NCBI RefSeq assembly: GCF_034190915.1
Contig: NW_026947499.1
Coordinates: 3,161,950 to 3,225,949 of the forward strand
From: Cavia porcellus
Lineage: Eukaryota; Chordata; Mammalia; Rodentia; Caviidae
Direction of reading: 5' to 3'
Length of the DNA stretch: 64,000 nt
The notes beneath the pieces were generated by a model. The model saw only the letters and a list, made by a program, of their open reading frames with translations, had not been told where the DNA came from and searched no databases. Both the position numbers and the translations under genes were made by a program. Each line of letters begins with the position of its first letter. Position 1 is the first letter of the stretch. Of the stretch, positions 12,605 to 24,113 are shown in pieces.

Positions 12605-12960
12605 TCTAATTATTTATTTATTTATTTATTTTAAATTTTATTTAAAGAGAAAAAGTAAAAAACAGAAAAAGGGTACAAGTAATACAGAATTTCAAAAAAA
12701 TAAACAGTAAGAAATCACTGGTTAATAGATTACATATTGTCATCTTAGAAATAGTTGCTCAAGTTACAAAATTAAAGCATATAAAGTGGACACTCAAACA
12801 GTGAGACTCCAAAGAGTTCTGTTCAGTGATCCAAACTTAATATGGTTATCTGTCTTATACACTTAAATATATGTGCAGTTATATCCTTTAGAACACTTTC
12901 TTTTCCTCTATTTTTTACAATTACAATTACATAGTTTGGGTTTTATTACTCTCACAGTTA
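12605..12960 (-). mobile_element. L1 3' UTR end, antisense
   Basis: (TTTA)n at 12610-12632, then 'taaattttatttaaagagaaaaag' reads on the minus strand as an AATAAA-containing L1 tail with an AAAT-type tail. The body (12640-12830) is a close copy of 9080-9290, including 'cagtaagaaatcac', 'ggttaatagattaca' and 'atagttgctcaag'. No coding part remains. Confidence 0.7.
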
Positions 12961-13432
12961 TTACTTTTTTTTTTGAAAAGAATAAATTCAAATGCGACAT
13001 AACAAAACAGAGTCAGTCAAATCAAAAGGATGGATATAGTACATGATATAAAACCAGAATACAAGGTGATCAACAATGGTTTACATTATGTCTCTTGCTA
13101 TATTAAAAAGAATTGCCTATATCATCAGTTATAATAAAATTGAACAAAACAGTACAGAACAAAACCAATAAAACTGAAAAATTGGAGACATGACAGGACT
13201 TCAAAAGAAGATAATGGTCAAACCAGAATGGGCATCATAGTGAATCTTATTGTCTTCACAGTAGTTGCCTATTCCCTCAAACTTGATACTATCAAGCAAA
13301 ACAGAATTAAGTAAAATCAGTCAAAACAAGATGGTGAAAGCAATACTGGGATTCAAATCAAATTAATAAGAAATCAAAGTGGTTACTATAACATATCCTG
13401 CTATTTTTTAATTTATTTTTTCCTTAATTAAA
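12961..13432 (-). mobile_element. Second L1 3' UTR-like segment, antisense
   Basis: A new T-run (about 12966-12975) is followed by an A-rich, AACAAAACA-type body and a 'cttattgtcttcacagtagttgcctatt' block that matches 'gcatattgttgtcttcaaatggtcgcctagg' in the 46.4-kb L1. It appears to be a separate, diverged L1 3' end next to the 12605 copy. Confidence 0.5.
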
Positions 13433-13435
13433 AAA

Positions 13436-13474
<39 letters not shown>

Positions 13475-13475
13475 A
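13433..13475. repeat. (AAAT)n microsatellite
   Basis: About 10 AAAT units. It directly follows an inverted repeat (atttatttttt / aaaaaataaat, 13410-13441). Confidence 0.9.
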
Positions 13476-14679
13476 ATAGGAGATTGAGGTAACAGCACAA
13501 CAGCATGGGTAAAGAAATATTATACTTTTATAATATTTCTATTTTATAAATATTTTATAATGTTTCTATTATATAAAGACTTCCATTATTTTCTGCCAAA
13601 GTCTCCCTGTGATGGAAATATTTTATTAAAGAAAGTCACATTGCACAGGATTTTGTTTCATAATGAACGGAACCTCATCAGCTCAAATGAAGGGGCCGTA
13701 TTTTCTGAGGAGCCCCTCAAAGAGCTGCCAGAGGAATCATCAGAGCTGAGATTGAGTCTTCTAAACCGCACTTCAGAAGAACTCAGGACGAGCAGATGTG
13801 AGTTAATGATTTACAATTATTAACGAGTTATTTTCTTTTCTATCCTTTGCACATCCTGTCAACCGGGGTACCACTGAGACATTCCAATTTAAAAAATTAC
13901 AGATACTAATGACAGATCCAGCTGAGCACAGAACAGCCCATAATGGGAAATGCTTCTGGAATGTGCACACTAAACTGTGGGAAAAGGAGCCGTACCTGCT
14001 GTGTGTTTGGAACTGACTCTCAGAAGTCAGACTCCCACATCAACTTTTTGATTTTAAAAGAATCAAGAAGGCTGTATCATGAATACAGTGAGTGTTCCAC
14101 CAGAGTAACTGCATTTGTGGAAGGTAGCAGTCCTTAAAGTCTTGATTCCTAATGCAAATCTAATTTGTGCTCTAAATTATTATTGTTTATTTTTCAATAT
14201 TGAGTAAAATGAGAATTTGGGAGCAATTTTGAAGACAATATAGCATATTTTAAATGGGGAAAACAAAGGAGTCTTTAAAATAAGTGTTTAAAAGAACTGG
14301 TAGCCAGGAAACTGAATGGCTTATAAGCCAACTGCATGGGACTATATTTTTTAAGAATAAAAACAAAAGTAGCTTATTTTATTTAACTGAAATCATACAG
14401 TAGCTTAAAGATAAGCTTTTGTTGTTAGGTTGTGTGCTGCTTAAAGGAAATGTGAAATCAGAAGCGTTGGTATAATTTTTTATATTAGGACTTATTTGAT
14501 ATCCTAATTTGTTACTCAGAAACACAGTTTACCACTTTGAATAGAAGGCTGATTCTACTTATACAGTTGCCTGTGGAATTAATAGCTGCTATTAAATAAA
14601 ATATATGTTACTCACTTTTCAAAAACAAATAGCATCAATAATTTCAACACTAGTACCTGATAATATTTGCTGAATTAAT
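13476..14679. promoter_or_regulatory. Repeat-poor block, candidate conserved noncoding DNA
   Basis: From about 13590 no repeat is recognisable. Part of it (13560-13823) stays open in one plus frame for 87 codons with a Glu/Leu/Ser-rich end, but it has no acceptor-donor pair and ends in a stop without a recognisable domain. I favour noncoding constraint or chance over an exon. Confidence 0.3.
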
Positions 14680-15262
14680 TCTCCCTTATTACCCAGCAAC
14701 CACACTTCTGGGCATGCACCCCAAAGAAAGGGCGTGAGGATCTTGTAGAGAAACCTGCAGTCCGTGGTCCCATTGGTGTCAGTTACAAAGTCAACACAGG
14801 GAAGCCTCTTACCTGTCTGGTGACAGATGAGTCTGTGGAGAATACATATTCATAATGGAAAACCAGTTGGCCTGTAGAGAGATGGATTTCCCACCGTGTA
14901 TGACAACGCAGATGAAACTGGAGGAGCCTGCGTTACATGAACTAGAAGCAGAGACACAATCACTGCACAATTTCAGTTGTAGGAGGAATCTAAGAAATCT
15001 CATAGGAGCAGAGGAAATGCATCACGATGGCTTTGGGCTGAGTGCAGGGGAGCGAGCATGAGATCAATCAGAGGGTTCAGCCTGCACTGCGCAAGCAGGG
15101 CGGTTCCTAGGGGCAGTGCCCAGGGTGCTCCTGTAGTTAACTGTGCTGCGTGACGCACCTAAAATTGTCTCAGAAGGACGGTTTTAAATGTCGACACCAA
15201 ACAACAAACAGAGGAACAATTCAAGAAAGAAAGAATTTGAAAGAAAGAAAAAGAAAAAAAGT
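14680..15262 (+). mobile_element. Ancient L1 (L1M-type) 3' portion, sense
   Basis: The plus strand reads 'attacccagcaaccacacttctgggcatg', the L1 ORF2 'PxIPLLG' region. It is followed at L1 spacing by 'cagatgaaactggaggagcc', 'agaagcagagacacaatcactg' and 'cagttgtaggaggaatctaag', then a 3' UTR-like part and an A-rich end (15222-15262). The code is disrupted by stops and indels. It is one of only two plus-strand L1s here. Confidence 0.7.
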
Positions 15263-15360
15263 AGTTCTAAGTATGTATGATTGGTATTTGTCAGCATTGT
15301 TGTAGTGATCATTTCGTGGTATAAAAATGTATATCACATTATCAGACTTTAATCTGCTTT

Positions 15361-15441
15361 ATTTATTTACTTATTGGTACTGAGAATACAAATCAGGGCC
15401 TTATCCTTGCCAGGAAGGAGCCGTGCTACTGAGCGTCATCC
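15361..15441 (-). mobile_element. tRNA-derived SINE (ID-like), antisense
   Basis: 'tttatttacttattggtactgag' then 'aatcagggccttatccttgcc' and 'actgagcgtcatcc' is the reverse complement of a diverged tRNA-type SINE, with its tail to the left. Confidence 0.65.
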
Positions 15442-15959
15442 ATACTCATACACATTTTAAATACACACGATTTTAAATGGTTGTTCACACTTCAAAAGAG
15501 CTACATTTTTATTTATTAAGAACCACTACTTATACTTACGGAATTAAGAATGCAGTGGTTAAAAAGCTCGATGTGCACAATGCATTTAAAAATGGTTTTG
15601 CTTTAAAAGTGTTTGGAGTTAATTCCCCTCAGGAAATCATCTTGATTGCCAAGCATGTGTTTCCAAGGTTTCTGGGGTGAAGGGTGCTGTGCCAGAGTCT
15701 GTGATTGTTGTTTCCCCTGTAACTGACTCCGGCTTTGATCCTGCACAGAGCTGGCTGGCAGTATCCCTGGCTCCACCTGCTCCCTGCGGGACAAGGATTG
15801 GCTGAATTTTGTGTGAGAACCAGCTGGCTGCTGGCCAGGCTCTGGAGAACGGGGCACACACAGAGGGCTGGCAGAGGCTTCCCCAGAAAAAACACACAGC
15901 ATGCTTAGATAATAAGGAGGCACAGTGACAAATAACACTGTGAACACATTTCTATACCT
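15442..15959. other. Unique noncoding sequence
   Basis: Nothing recognised. Three overlapping minus-strand ORFs at 15603-15947 use different frames of the same DNA and are not supported. Confidence 0.45.
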
Positions 15960-16130
15960 TCATTCCTGAAAATAAAAATAATACATGCTCATTAAGATAT
16001 TGGGAAGCAAATATAGAAAGTCCAAAGAAGACAAGAACAGCTCCAACTGATCACACTATTTGCAGCATCAAGGGAAAAACATTTGTGCCTTTTTGGATGA
16101 ATTTTCAAAGACACGCATATCCACACTGTA
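15960..16130. mobile_element. Old interspersed-repeat remnant
   Basis: 'aataatacatgctcattaagatattgggaag' followed by an A-rich 'atagaaagtccaaagaag' resembles a common old mammalian repeat motif ('acatgctcattgtagaaaatttgg'). It is too diverged for a family call. Confidence 0.35.
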
Positions 16131-16808
16131 ACAAAGGGTCTATTTGGACCCAACTAGATTTTACAAAAATATTTTAGAATAAAAGTTCAATAAACTTTGA
16201 TCACTAACTATAAATGAATTTAACAGAATTATGTAGCATAATTTGCATAATCTGAAGAGAACAAATCTCTTCCAAATTGAAAAATGTCCCTGAAATATTA
16301 TTTAACTATGATGAACTTCTCTGCCTGTTATTTTTTATGTCTGTTACATATTACAGAGCCCTTGCCTTAGGACAACATTTCTGTGAAGCCAGAGAGCTGC
16401 TTGATGGCTTGATGCCCCGAGGGCTAAAGATGGCAACACCCAGGATAAACACTTACGAGATCCAGGCTCCGTGAGATCAGGTACTAAGATGTTGAGGAAG
16501 AACAGAGGTTCAGAAGACGGAAAGAAGCAATGCGGGTTTAGCAGGAAGATGCTTCCACCAGGTTTCCACAGTGCTAAATAGTAGCTGCCGTGGGCTCTGC
16601 AAGGGAGCCCAGGCTCCACTGCTGTGTGTTTCTAATGGGCATTTTCACCAGTATTTTATTCCTCAGAGGTTGAGACTGTTGTTCACTGTGCTTTCCTGCA
16701 CTTAAAAAAAGTGCTCAACACAGAGTGGAGGGTAAATCAGTCAGAGTCAACGAGGTTGTGCTTTAAAAAAAGGTAGAAGCTGGCTGTGTAATAGCAAAAG
16801 ATTATTTT
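16131..16808. other. Unique noncoding sequence
   Basis: No supported gene or repeat. Confidence 0.4.
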
Positions 16809-16905
16809 CCAAGAGCCAGGTGTCATGGGGCCTGTGTGTAATTCCAGAACTTAGGAGGATTTTGAAGGAGACTGTAAATTCCAACCCACTATGGGGTAGT
16901 TAGGT
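16809..16905 (+). mobile_element. B1/7SL-like SINE monomer
   Basis: It reads 'gagccaggtgtcatggggcctgtgtgtaattccagaacttaggagg', the diverged B1 promoter region (GCCxGGxxTGGTGGC..CCTTTAATCCCAGCACTxGGAGG). Confidence 0.7.
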
Positions 16906-17031
16906 AATAGATGATGGATAGATAGATGATAGAGAGATAAATGATAGGTAGATAAATGCATAAATAGATCATCGACAAATGATAGATGACAGAAAGATGA
17001 GATAGATGCTAGAAAGACATGATAGATAGAT

Positions 17032-17085
<54 letters not shown>

Positions 17086-17092
17086 TGACATA
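16906..17092. repeat. (GATA)n/(GACA)n microsatellite
   Basis: Imperfect GATA/GATG/GACA units from 16911, becoming perfect GATA (17023-17069) and then GACA (17067-17085). It sits between a B1 monomer and a tRNA-like SINE end. Confidence 0.9.
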
Positions 17093-17140
17093 ACTCAATG
17101 TGGAGGCTCTACTTTCAGCCCCAGCACCACAGAACAAGAC
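17093..17140 (+). mobile_element. tRNA-like SINE remnant
   Basis: 'cataactcaatgtggaggctctactttcagccccagcaccac' resembles the right part of a B1-tRNA dimer ('...tcagtggtagag...ttcgatccccagcacc'). Confidence 0.45.
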
Positions 17141-19089
17141 TTGAAATCATGCATATTGCAAACATGAACCTTAAAGAGCAGGAGATGGCACCGTATTTCT
17201 GCTAGGGCGATGAAAGCACGGTGCTAAAATAATCCTTGAGAAATGCAGAGGAGAAAAAGAAGAAAAGAGCCAAGGCCAGCCAAATGGACTCTTCCACCTC
17301 CGCAGGTGCAGACAACCTCATTGGCCCCACTCGGCTTCAGGGAGTGATGCAAACTTCTCCCTCCATTCTCAGAAGGAGACGGACAGAACATCTACCCTGT
17401 AACCAGGTCTGCTGCAGGACACTACCAAATACCTGCTGAGTGACAAATGGAACAATGAAATTTACTTTTATTCCTCAATATTCATTAACTACTTCCTTTG
17501 TACAAATGGTCTTCTAGGCACCACGAGCACTGAAAACAATAACCAAACTCCGTGATAGGAGGACACTGCTGTCCGATCACCCAAATCCGCAGGTTCCTGG
17601 AACTCTCTCTTGCCAAGCCCAGAACATTCATATTCAGGAGAAAACCATATTTTGAAATTATGGAATGAATGTGGGGAACATTTTTCAAGGCACACGAATG
17701 TTTTCTGGCAAAGCTTACCTATGCCTCTTTGTCACAGTCACCATCTATAAGCAAAGGTGATGCTCCTGTCTCACGGGTCAGCCGTTTTCTGCATATCTTA
17801 ATGGCATGGGGCATGTGGTCAATATTCTCTGCTCCCTGATGGACAGGGTGACATCAGCTCACTGGAACAGCCCAGGGAGGCAGGCACGTGAGTTTTAAAG
17901 GTGCTCTACCTCAGAATACGAGGGTCATGGGGAAAGGACCTCCTCAACTTCCTTAGGATCATGTCCTTTGTGTGCAGTTCACTGGGAACACACTACTACA
18001 GGACACTGTCATGGGGTCCCCTTGTCCTTGCAAATGTGTGGAAAACCTACAGAATGCACCACACCAGTGTGGAAATTGCACTGTCTGATGTAATGTTGGG
18101 GTTCTAACTCACTCACCAAGCTGCATGGGGTGTGCATCATGGGAAGGAGGATGGATACATGGGGACAGAGAAGTCAGAGGCAAATCCCAATCCTTTCTGC
18201 TCAGTTTTGCTCTGAGAATAAAATTTCTCTGAAAAACAAAGTATACTAAAGATCAGTTCTCACTTTATTTATAAATGCTCGGAGTTACTAACTGACCCAG
18301 TTTCATATTAACTTGTTGCAAAGCCGCCACCTGATTTCCTTTGATCCTTTTTAGAGTCTACAAATTTTCTCTCCCTTTCGAGGAGGAAGAATTTTAATGA
18401 TAATTCAGGATATGACAGGCAAAGATTTCACAAAACAAGCAGTAGACTCAAAATGTCTTTGCCCACAGTATTCACAATGTGGTCCAAACAAAAACAAATA
18501 TATACATTCTTTGTTCATTATGGTTCCAGCAGATGGTACTTATATTTCTTATCAAAACTTTTCAAATAGTGTAAAAAAGATGGAAAAAGAAAAATTGAAC
18601 CATAAAGATGTTATCTATCAGCAGTTTTGTTAAAAAGCTATCATTAAGAAAGAAAAAAATGTAAAATTGCAGAAATCAGGTCACATCTTAATTGATATAA
18701 ATTGCTGCCACCTGCTCATCCCGTTTGCAGGAGAAAGGGTTTTACGTATGCAGTAAAGCAGTTTCTTCAGGAGAAAGAAAAATTGCTCTTCAGACTTATA
18801 GTTTGAGATTTCAAGTGTCCCAATTCTGTTCTGCCCATTCTTGTCACCAGAAGATCAGTAGGTAGACATCTATGTCTGCCCCAAGTGGCAGAAGAGCATC
18901 TAGACCATTTCAATGGGCACCTGCTCCCGGGATTGGAGGATACAGAAATGCATTGGATCCATCTATTGTGGCTTTCATCCTGGAAGATGTGTTTTAAGGG
19001 CTTGGATAAACCTGTGAAGCAAAGCATCGTGGCCTGGTAGACTGGTTAGAGAGGGTAGTGCTGCACTGAGTTGTACGGCTGGATCCAGT
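17141..19089. other. Unique noncoding sequence
   Basis: No gene or recognisable repeat. ORFs at 17485-17695 and 18767-19310 occupy alternative frames and show no family features. Confidence 0.45.
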
Positions 19090-19500
19090 TTCTCTAGGTA
19101 AAGAGGCACTAGTAAGCCTTGCCCCGGCCCTGCTGTCAATAGAGGTCTTAGTTTATTCAGGGGGTCATGAATCGGGGGACTTACTAATAACAGAAATGCA
19201 TTTGTCATAGCCTCAGAGGCTGGAAACCCAGGACCAGGATGGTGGTAGACTTCATGTCTGCTGAGAGCGATTTTCGGTTCAGAGATGGCACCTTCTTGTT
19301 TGGTCCTCACTAGTTATAGGAATGAAGTTGCTCTGTCTCTCTGGGATCTCAGTCATAAAACCACCAGTTCCGATCATGTAGACTCCATCCCCTTGAATCA
19401 ATCCCCTACATGAGGTCCAGCTGCTAATATAATGTCCTTGGGGTGTAGGATGTCAGTACCACTTCAAACCTCTGCAATGTCCATCCTGTAAGCTCAGGCC
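19090..19500 (-). mobile_element. Ancient MaLR (MLT1-type) LTR, antisense
   Basis: Read on the minus strand: 'gtgaggaccaaacaagaagg', 'gccatctctgaaccgaaaat', 'ctctcagcagacatgaa', then 'cctggtcctgggtttccagcc', 'tctgaggctatgacaaatgc' and 'atttctgttattag'. These blocks come in the order and spacing of old mammalian LTRs of the MLT1/MER type. The left end ('taaactaagac' on the minus strand) fits the LTR 3' side. Confidence 0.6.
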
Positions 19501-19989
19501 AACTGCTCTTCGGTAGTAAATCAGCTGATTTTTAAAAAAAAATGCTTCAATGTTACTTAATATATAAAATTGTACTTTCTATGTATGAAATCTCAACCTT
19601 TCTATTTCAATAGACCTGTGTTAAGCAACTGAAGGTGACACTGGTGGTTAAAATCCTGGCTACCATTACTGTCAGGTTTACTACTCTACTGGGAAGAAAA
19701 TCTACCAGTTAGTAACAGATTTTTCTTTTAGAAGATTGGATTTTTCATTTGAAATTTGTTTCTAGTTTCTAATCTTCATTCTTCTAACTTTCAGATTTTA
19801 GAAAGAAGAATGAATGCCCATATGTAATTATGATACTTTTTAATTAGAACTATTGCAACTATGTCTTCAGAAAGAGAAGAATTTCATTAGTGTGGTCTTA
19901 GGAAGATGTAGGCTGATTGAACAGCAATCACAGTAAATCCCATGGGTTCCAGGGTTTGTTTGTTTTTGCTTTGCTACTGTTGTTATATT
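19501..19989. other. Unique noncoding sequence
   Basis: Nothing recognised; T-rich. Confidence 0.4.
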
Positions 19990-20275
19990 TCAGCTTGGTT
20001 GAAATGTTGGGGTTTTTATTTTAAAGAGTAAAAACATAAAAATCAAAAAGCAAGCAAACAACAAAAACAAGGAAATATGAAACAAAAAACAATAGTGATA
20101 CAGGATTTTGAAACAAGATGATATGAATTTAAAAAGGATTTTTATATTGTATATTGTTATCTTCAAAATACTTGCTCAGGTTATTGGATACATGGGTGCA
20201 AACTGGAACCAACAATATGAGTACTAACCATTTTTTAAATGAACTAATAGAATTAGGGATACGATTACTTTTATC

Positions 20276-20317
<42 letters not shown>

Positions 20318-21030
20318 TCTTTTCCCTTCCTTCTTTTCTTCTTTCTCTCATTCAAGCAGTTGTTTCCTTTTGAGCAGTTTCTTTCCAATTTACTATATTA
20401 TTGTAACTTTTGAGTCTTATGTGCTCTTTTAGTTTCTTACACTAGGCAGACAATATGGTGTTTATTTATGTGAGTCTGTATATTTCGTTAATGAGTATGA
20501 TTCCTAGTTGCATCCATCTACTTCTAAAAGCCTCAAGTTTATCTTTCTTTTTGACTGAGTAGAATTCCATTATATAGAGACACTACATCTTTTTTATCCA
20601 TTCCTCAGTTCATGGGCATTTGGGTTGTTTCCAAGATTTAGCTGCTATAAATTGTGCTGTTATAAACATGGGTGCACATGTATCACTGTGGTATAATGTT
20701 TTTAATTCTTCTGGGAAAATATCCAGAAGGGGAACAGCTGGGTCAAATGAAATCTCTAATCCTAGTTTTTTTTTGGGATCTCCATGCTGATTTCCTCAGT
20801 GGTAGTACCAGTCTACACTTCCACCAACGCTGGAGAAGGGCTCCTTTTAACCTACAGCCCCTCCAGCATTTGTTATTGGTTGATTTCTTGATGTTAGCCT
20901 TTCTTTCTGGTATGTGATGAAATCTCAGTGCTTTTTAAATGTGCATTTTTCAAATGGCTCAATGATATTGAACATTTTTTCATATACTTACTGCCATTTG
21001 TATTTCTTCAAAGATGACACTTTTTGTTAC
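19990..21030 (-). mobile_element. L1 3' end with ORF2 C-terminal remnant, antisense
   Basis: On the minus strand the 3' UTR lies at about 19990-20330, interrupted by a (TG)n tract. Upstream of it is ORF2-derived sequence. Translating the minus strand around 20800-20900 gives CWRGCRLKGALLQRWWKC, the conserved cysteine-rich C-terminal motif of L1 ORF2 protein. Plus-strand landmarks are 'tagaattccattatatagag', 'catgggcatttgggttgttt' and 'ccagcatttgttattgg'. Stops and frameshifts show it is dead, and it is 5'-truncated near 21030. Confidence 0.85.
20275..20314. repeat. (TG)n microsatellite
   Basis: About 18 TG units inside the L1 3' UTR, at the place where the 46.5-kb copy has a T-run. Confidence 0.95.
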
Positions 21031-23099
21031 ACTGTGTTCCCAACAAATTCATTTCACTCTTCTTAGGTTCATAGCTCACATTTTAATTCTTTTCAGTGTC
21101 CTAGTACATTCAGCCCTGCTTAGGATGCAGAAAGCTGGGGAGAGCACTGTTCCTGAGGGATGCAACCTGCCTCCCCCAAATGTGTCACTTTAGCATGAAG
21201 GTCACTTTGACTTGAAGGCAACTTAGAGGCAGCAGGCACAGGAGGACCCTGCCACCTCATTTCTGTTTATTGTATCAGTGTGTATTTACAGTGCATCACA
21301 GCTATCGCCTTCCCTTAGCAGCACCTGACTCCTGACATCGGGCACAATATGCAGCTGACTGCATTTCTTCATCATCTTCCCCAGCCCCAGTGGGGCAGCT
21401 CCAGCAGGAGACCTGGAAGTTTTTTCCTGATCACTGCATCTTGCACGCTACCCACAACAAAGAGTTGTGAAAGAAGTGATATGTCTGTGGAAAAGATTTT
21501 GCAAATGCACAGGTTCTTCTTATACCTGGTGCACTGAGCCTCTGCAACCTCCTAGCAGCCACGCAAAGCATTTACCAGCTTCTGAGAGACCAGAACATTG
21601 CCCAGTGTTTGGAATGTCATCCATTCTAAAGAGGTGCAGCTGTGCTCCTGTCCTGTCCTCCTCCATGGGCATGAAAACCTCCTGATGTCTAAACACACCC
21701 TAGGTGAGGAACTGTCCCATACACAGTCCAAAATTATTTAACTTCACAGCTTTTTGGAGTAAGCAGGAAGATATAACACCCAAGAGGATGTGCGAGGGAT
21801 TCTGTCACAAGACATCATGCTGGGGATGTTGACAAGGACACAGAGCTGTAGATCCTAACAACTGGAACCTCTGGGTTTCTTTACGTCTGTCTCTCCACCT
21901 CCGCACTGACCATGGTGCACTCTTTGATTTTCCTCCCTGATTCTGTGCAGCACATGGAATAAAACCAGGATGCAGGGACGAATATTCCCATGGTGAACTG
22001 TGTAAGTAGAATTGTATAACTAGAAGCACTCACCAGAGTCTCTCTTGAGAGAATCCAGGCCATATTCTCAGCTTCTCCTCTCCTCCCTAATTCTGGAAAA
22101 GTACTTTCACTGCCTGTCCTTGTCTCATTTTTATCACCATCCTCTTTTCTCCCTTCATTTATCATAACACGGAACTAAAATAAAACTTTGAAGCATACAT
22201 CATTTAATGTTTAAATAGCATATGTTCATTGATTTTAATTAAAAAGTAGAAAAAATGTATTCCTTGTTCTTCTGCAAGAACACAACTGAAGTAAAATTGA
22301 TTTATTTTAATAGGCCTATCATTTTCCCTATAGAATAACTGTCTCTGGTGGTAGGTGTTTCCGTACTCTTGACTAAACAGTTTTCTTGATCCTTTCTTAC
22401 AAGAAATAATCTCCTCTACAGTTATCTGTAAGAATTGTGTGTCAATTCAGACTGAGTCAAAACTTCACAGAACCATCTTCTGTCTTCTGAGGAAAGAATC
22501 CTCTCAGCATCTGATACACATTAGATCGTAAGTCCATCTAATGTTTATGTAACACCAGATCAACACAGTTCAGCTTCATTAAGTCATAGAGCCATGGATC
22601 ATGGCACATTTGCAGTATGAGCTTTATTACTGAAATTTTTAATTATGTGACTATGCAAATCACCACTCAGAATTCAAAGAAAGTCTAGAAATGAGACACA
22701 TGAGGTCCACAAAGATGATTTAACACTGCATCTGTGTACCAAAATAATTATCTTAAAATAATTTCAAGGATTAGGAAAATGAATTCAAATCCTTCTTTGA
22801 TAAATTAATTCAGATCCATCTTTGATTATTAAAATTAAGTATACTAAAAACTGAAGTGTTTCTAGGATTCATATGTCCCCGGTTGACATTATTTCCCCCT
22901 GAGTTACCTTAAATCAACCTCCTCGCTTTCTGTTGTGGTATAGATAGCATACTACAAGGCGAGCAAGTAGGATCTGTAAGACTGGAGCGCTTACCGTTTC
23001 TGAAATGTGGAGGACACTGTGCCCAAGGAAGAGAAGGTCCAGACCTGGACACAGGCATCACTAGGCCTGAGGCTCAGTTCATTAGATTTGCTCTCTGGG
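21031..23099. other. Unique noncoding sequence
   Basis: No supported gene. ORFs at 21349-21685 and 21805-22165 overlap in alternative frames. No repeat was recognised. Confidence 0.45.
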
Positions 23100-23260
23100 C
23101 CAAGATTTTAATTCTATGTGGGCTGGCCAGGATTTTAGCCTGTAAAATCAGGCTTTTCAGAATCACCATCCTTGTAGGCAGATGTGAAAAAATGACATTT
23201 TTAAAGTTCTTAGCATAATGCCTGCCTCACAGTAAGCATGTGATGTCTGGAATTTGGAAT
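23100..23260 (+). mobile_element. MIR fragment
   Basis: 'agcctgtaaaatcaggc' and, about 80 bp on, 'gttcttagcataatgcctgcctcacagtaag' match the 3' half of MIR in order. Confidence 0.55.
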
Positions 23261-23731
23261 GCCGTTGAAGATGATACTCTGAAAGAAACCAATGGTTATT
23301 CATGATGTTGATTTGAAAGGAATATCTATGCTGCAAATATTTCCAGCACTACAAAATGCTGTGAATTAGAGGGTAACTTTTCTTCCTTAACCCAGACTTC
23401 TGTCTTTGCTCTTCATTTCCCTTCTTACCAAGGTTGTGTCTCCACATAATATTTTGTCTTTACACAAATTATATGATGTATGTATATACTTATAAGTCGG
23501 TGTTTCCTACATTTCTAATTCATAAATTATTTAACGTGACATCTTAAATATTGTTCCTTATGAGCACATAAAGGTCTGTTCCTATGAATTTTATTCTGTA
23601 TTGCACTCACAGCTCCCTTAGATAAAGGAAACTGTCCCAGACTTTCACTGATACTCAGTGCATTTGTCAAGTATGTGACAGGGAACAGAATGTGGAAAGT
23701 GATCACCTTTCACAGCTTTCCTGGATATTAA
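23261..23731. other. Unique noncoding sequence
   Basis: Nothing recognised. Confidence 0.4.
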
Positions 23732-24113
23732 TGCTGCAGGCTCCAAGAGATCAGAGAAACCAAAGGTAAATAACAGGTTTTTTTTTATTTTAGAGTTTTA
23801 TGTGCCCACTGGCTCAACTCAACCTTCTGATGCCCAAAATGGCTGAGCATCAGACGAAGGAAGGGCTCGAGTTTTTATACATGTTGTCAAGGGGGTTGGC
23901 ATTTGACACAAAATTTGTGGGCAAGCAAATGGAGAACAAAGGCAGTTTGTCAGCTGTGACAGCTTCATATCTTTGTGGCCCTGCTTGCACATTACAGGAT
24001 ATTATGGAAACGGGATGTTATAAAATTTTACTTATGGGGACAAATTTACTCTTTTTATCTGTATTAGCACACAGAACAACAGTGGTAGGAGAGGAAGTTT
24101 GGGAAGCCTGACA
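23732..24113 (-). mobile_element. Probable solo LTR, antisense
   Basis: On the minus strand there is a TATA box (gtataaaaactcgag, about 23868-23882) followed about 80 bp downstream by an AATAAA signal (about 23790). This is the spacing of an LTR R region. Possible termini are TGTCAGGC (right end, 24113) and GCAGCA (left end, 23732), giving the expected TG...CA ends. I found no target duplication. The 103-codon plus-strand ORF (23800-24111) is the antisense of this LTR and is not a gene. Confidence 0.45.
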
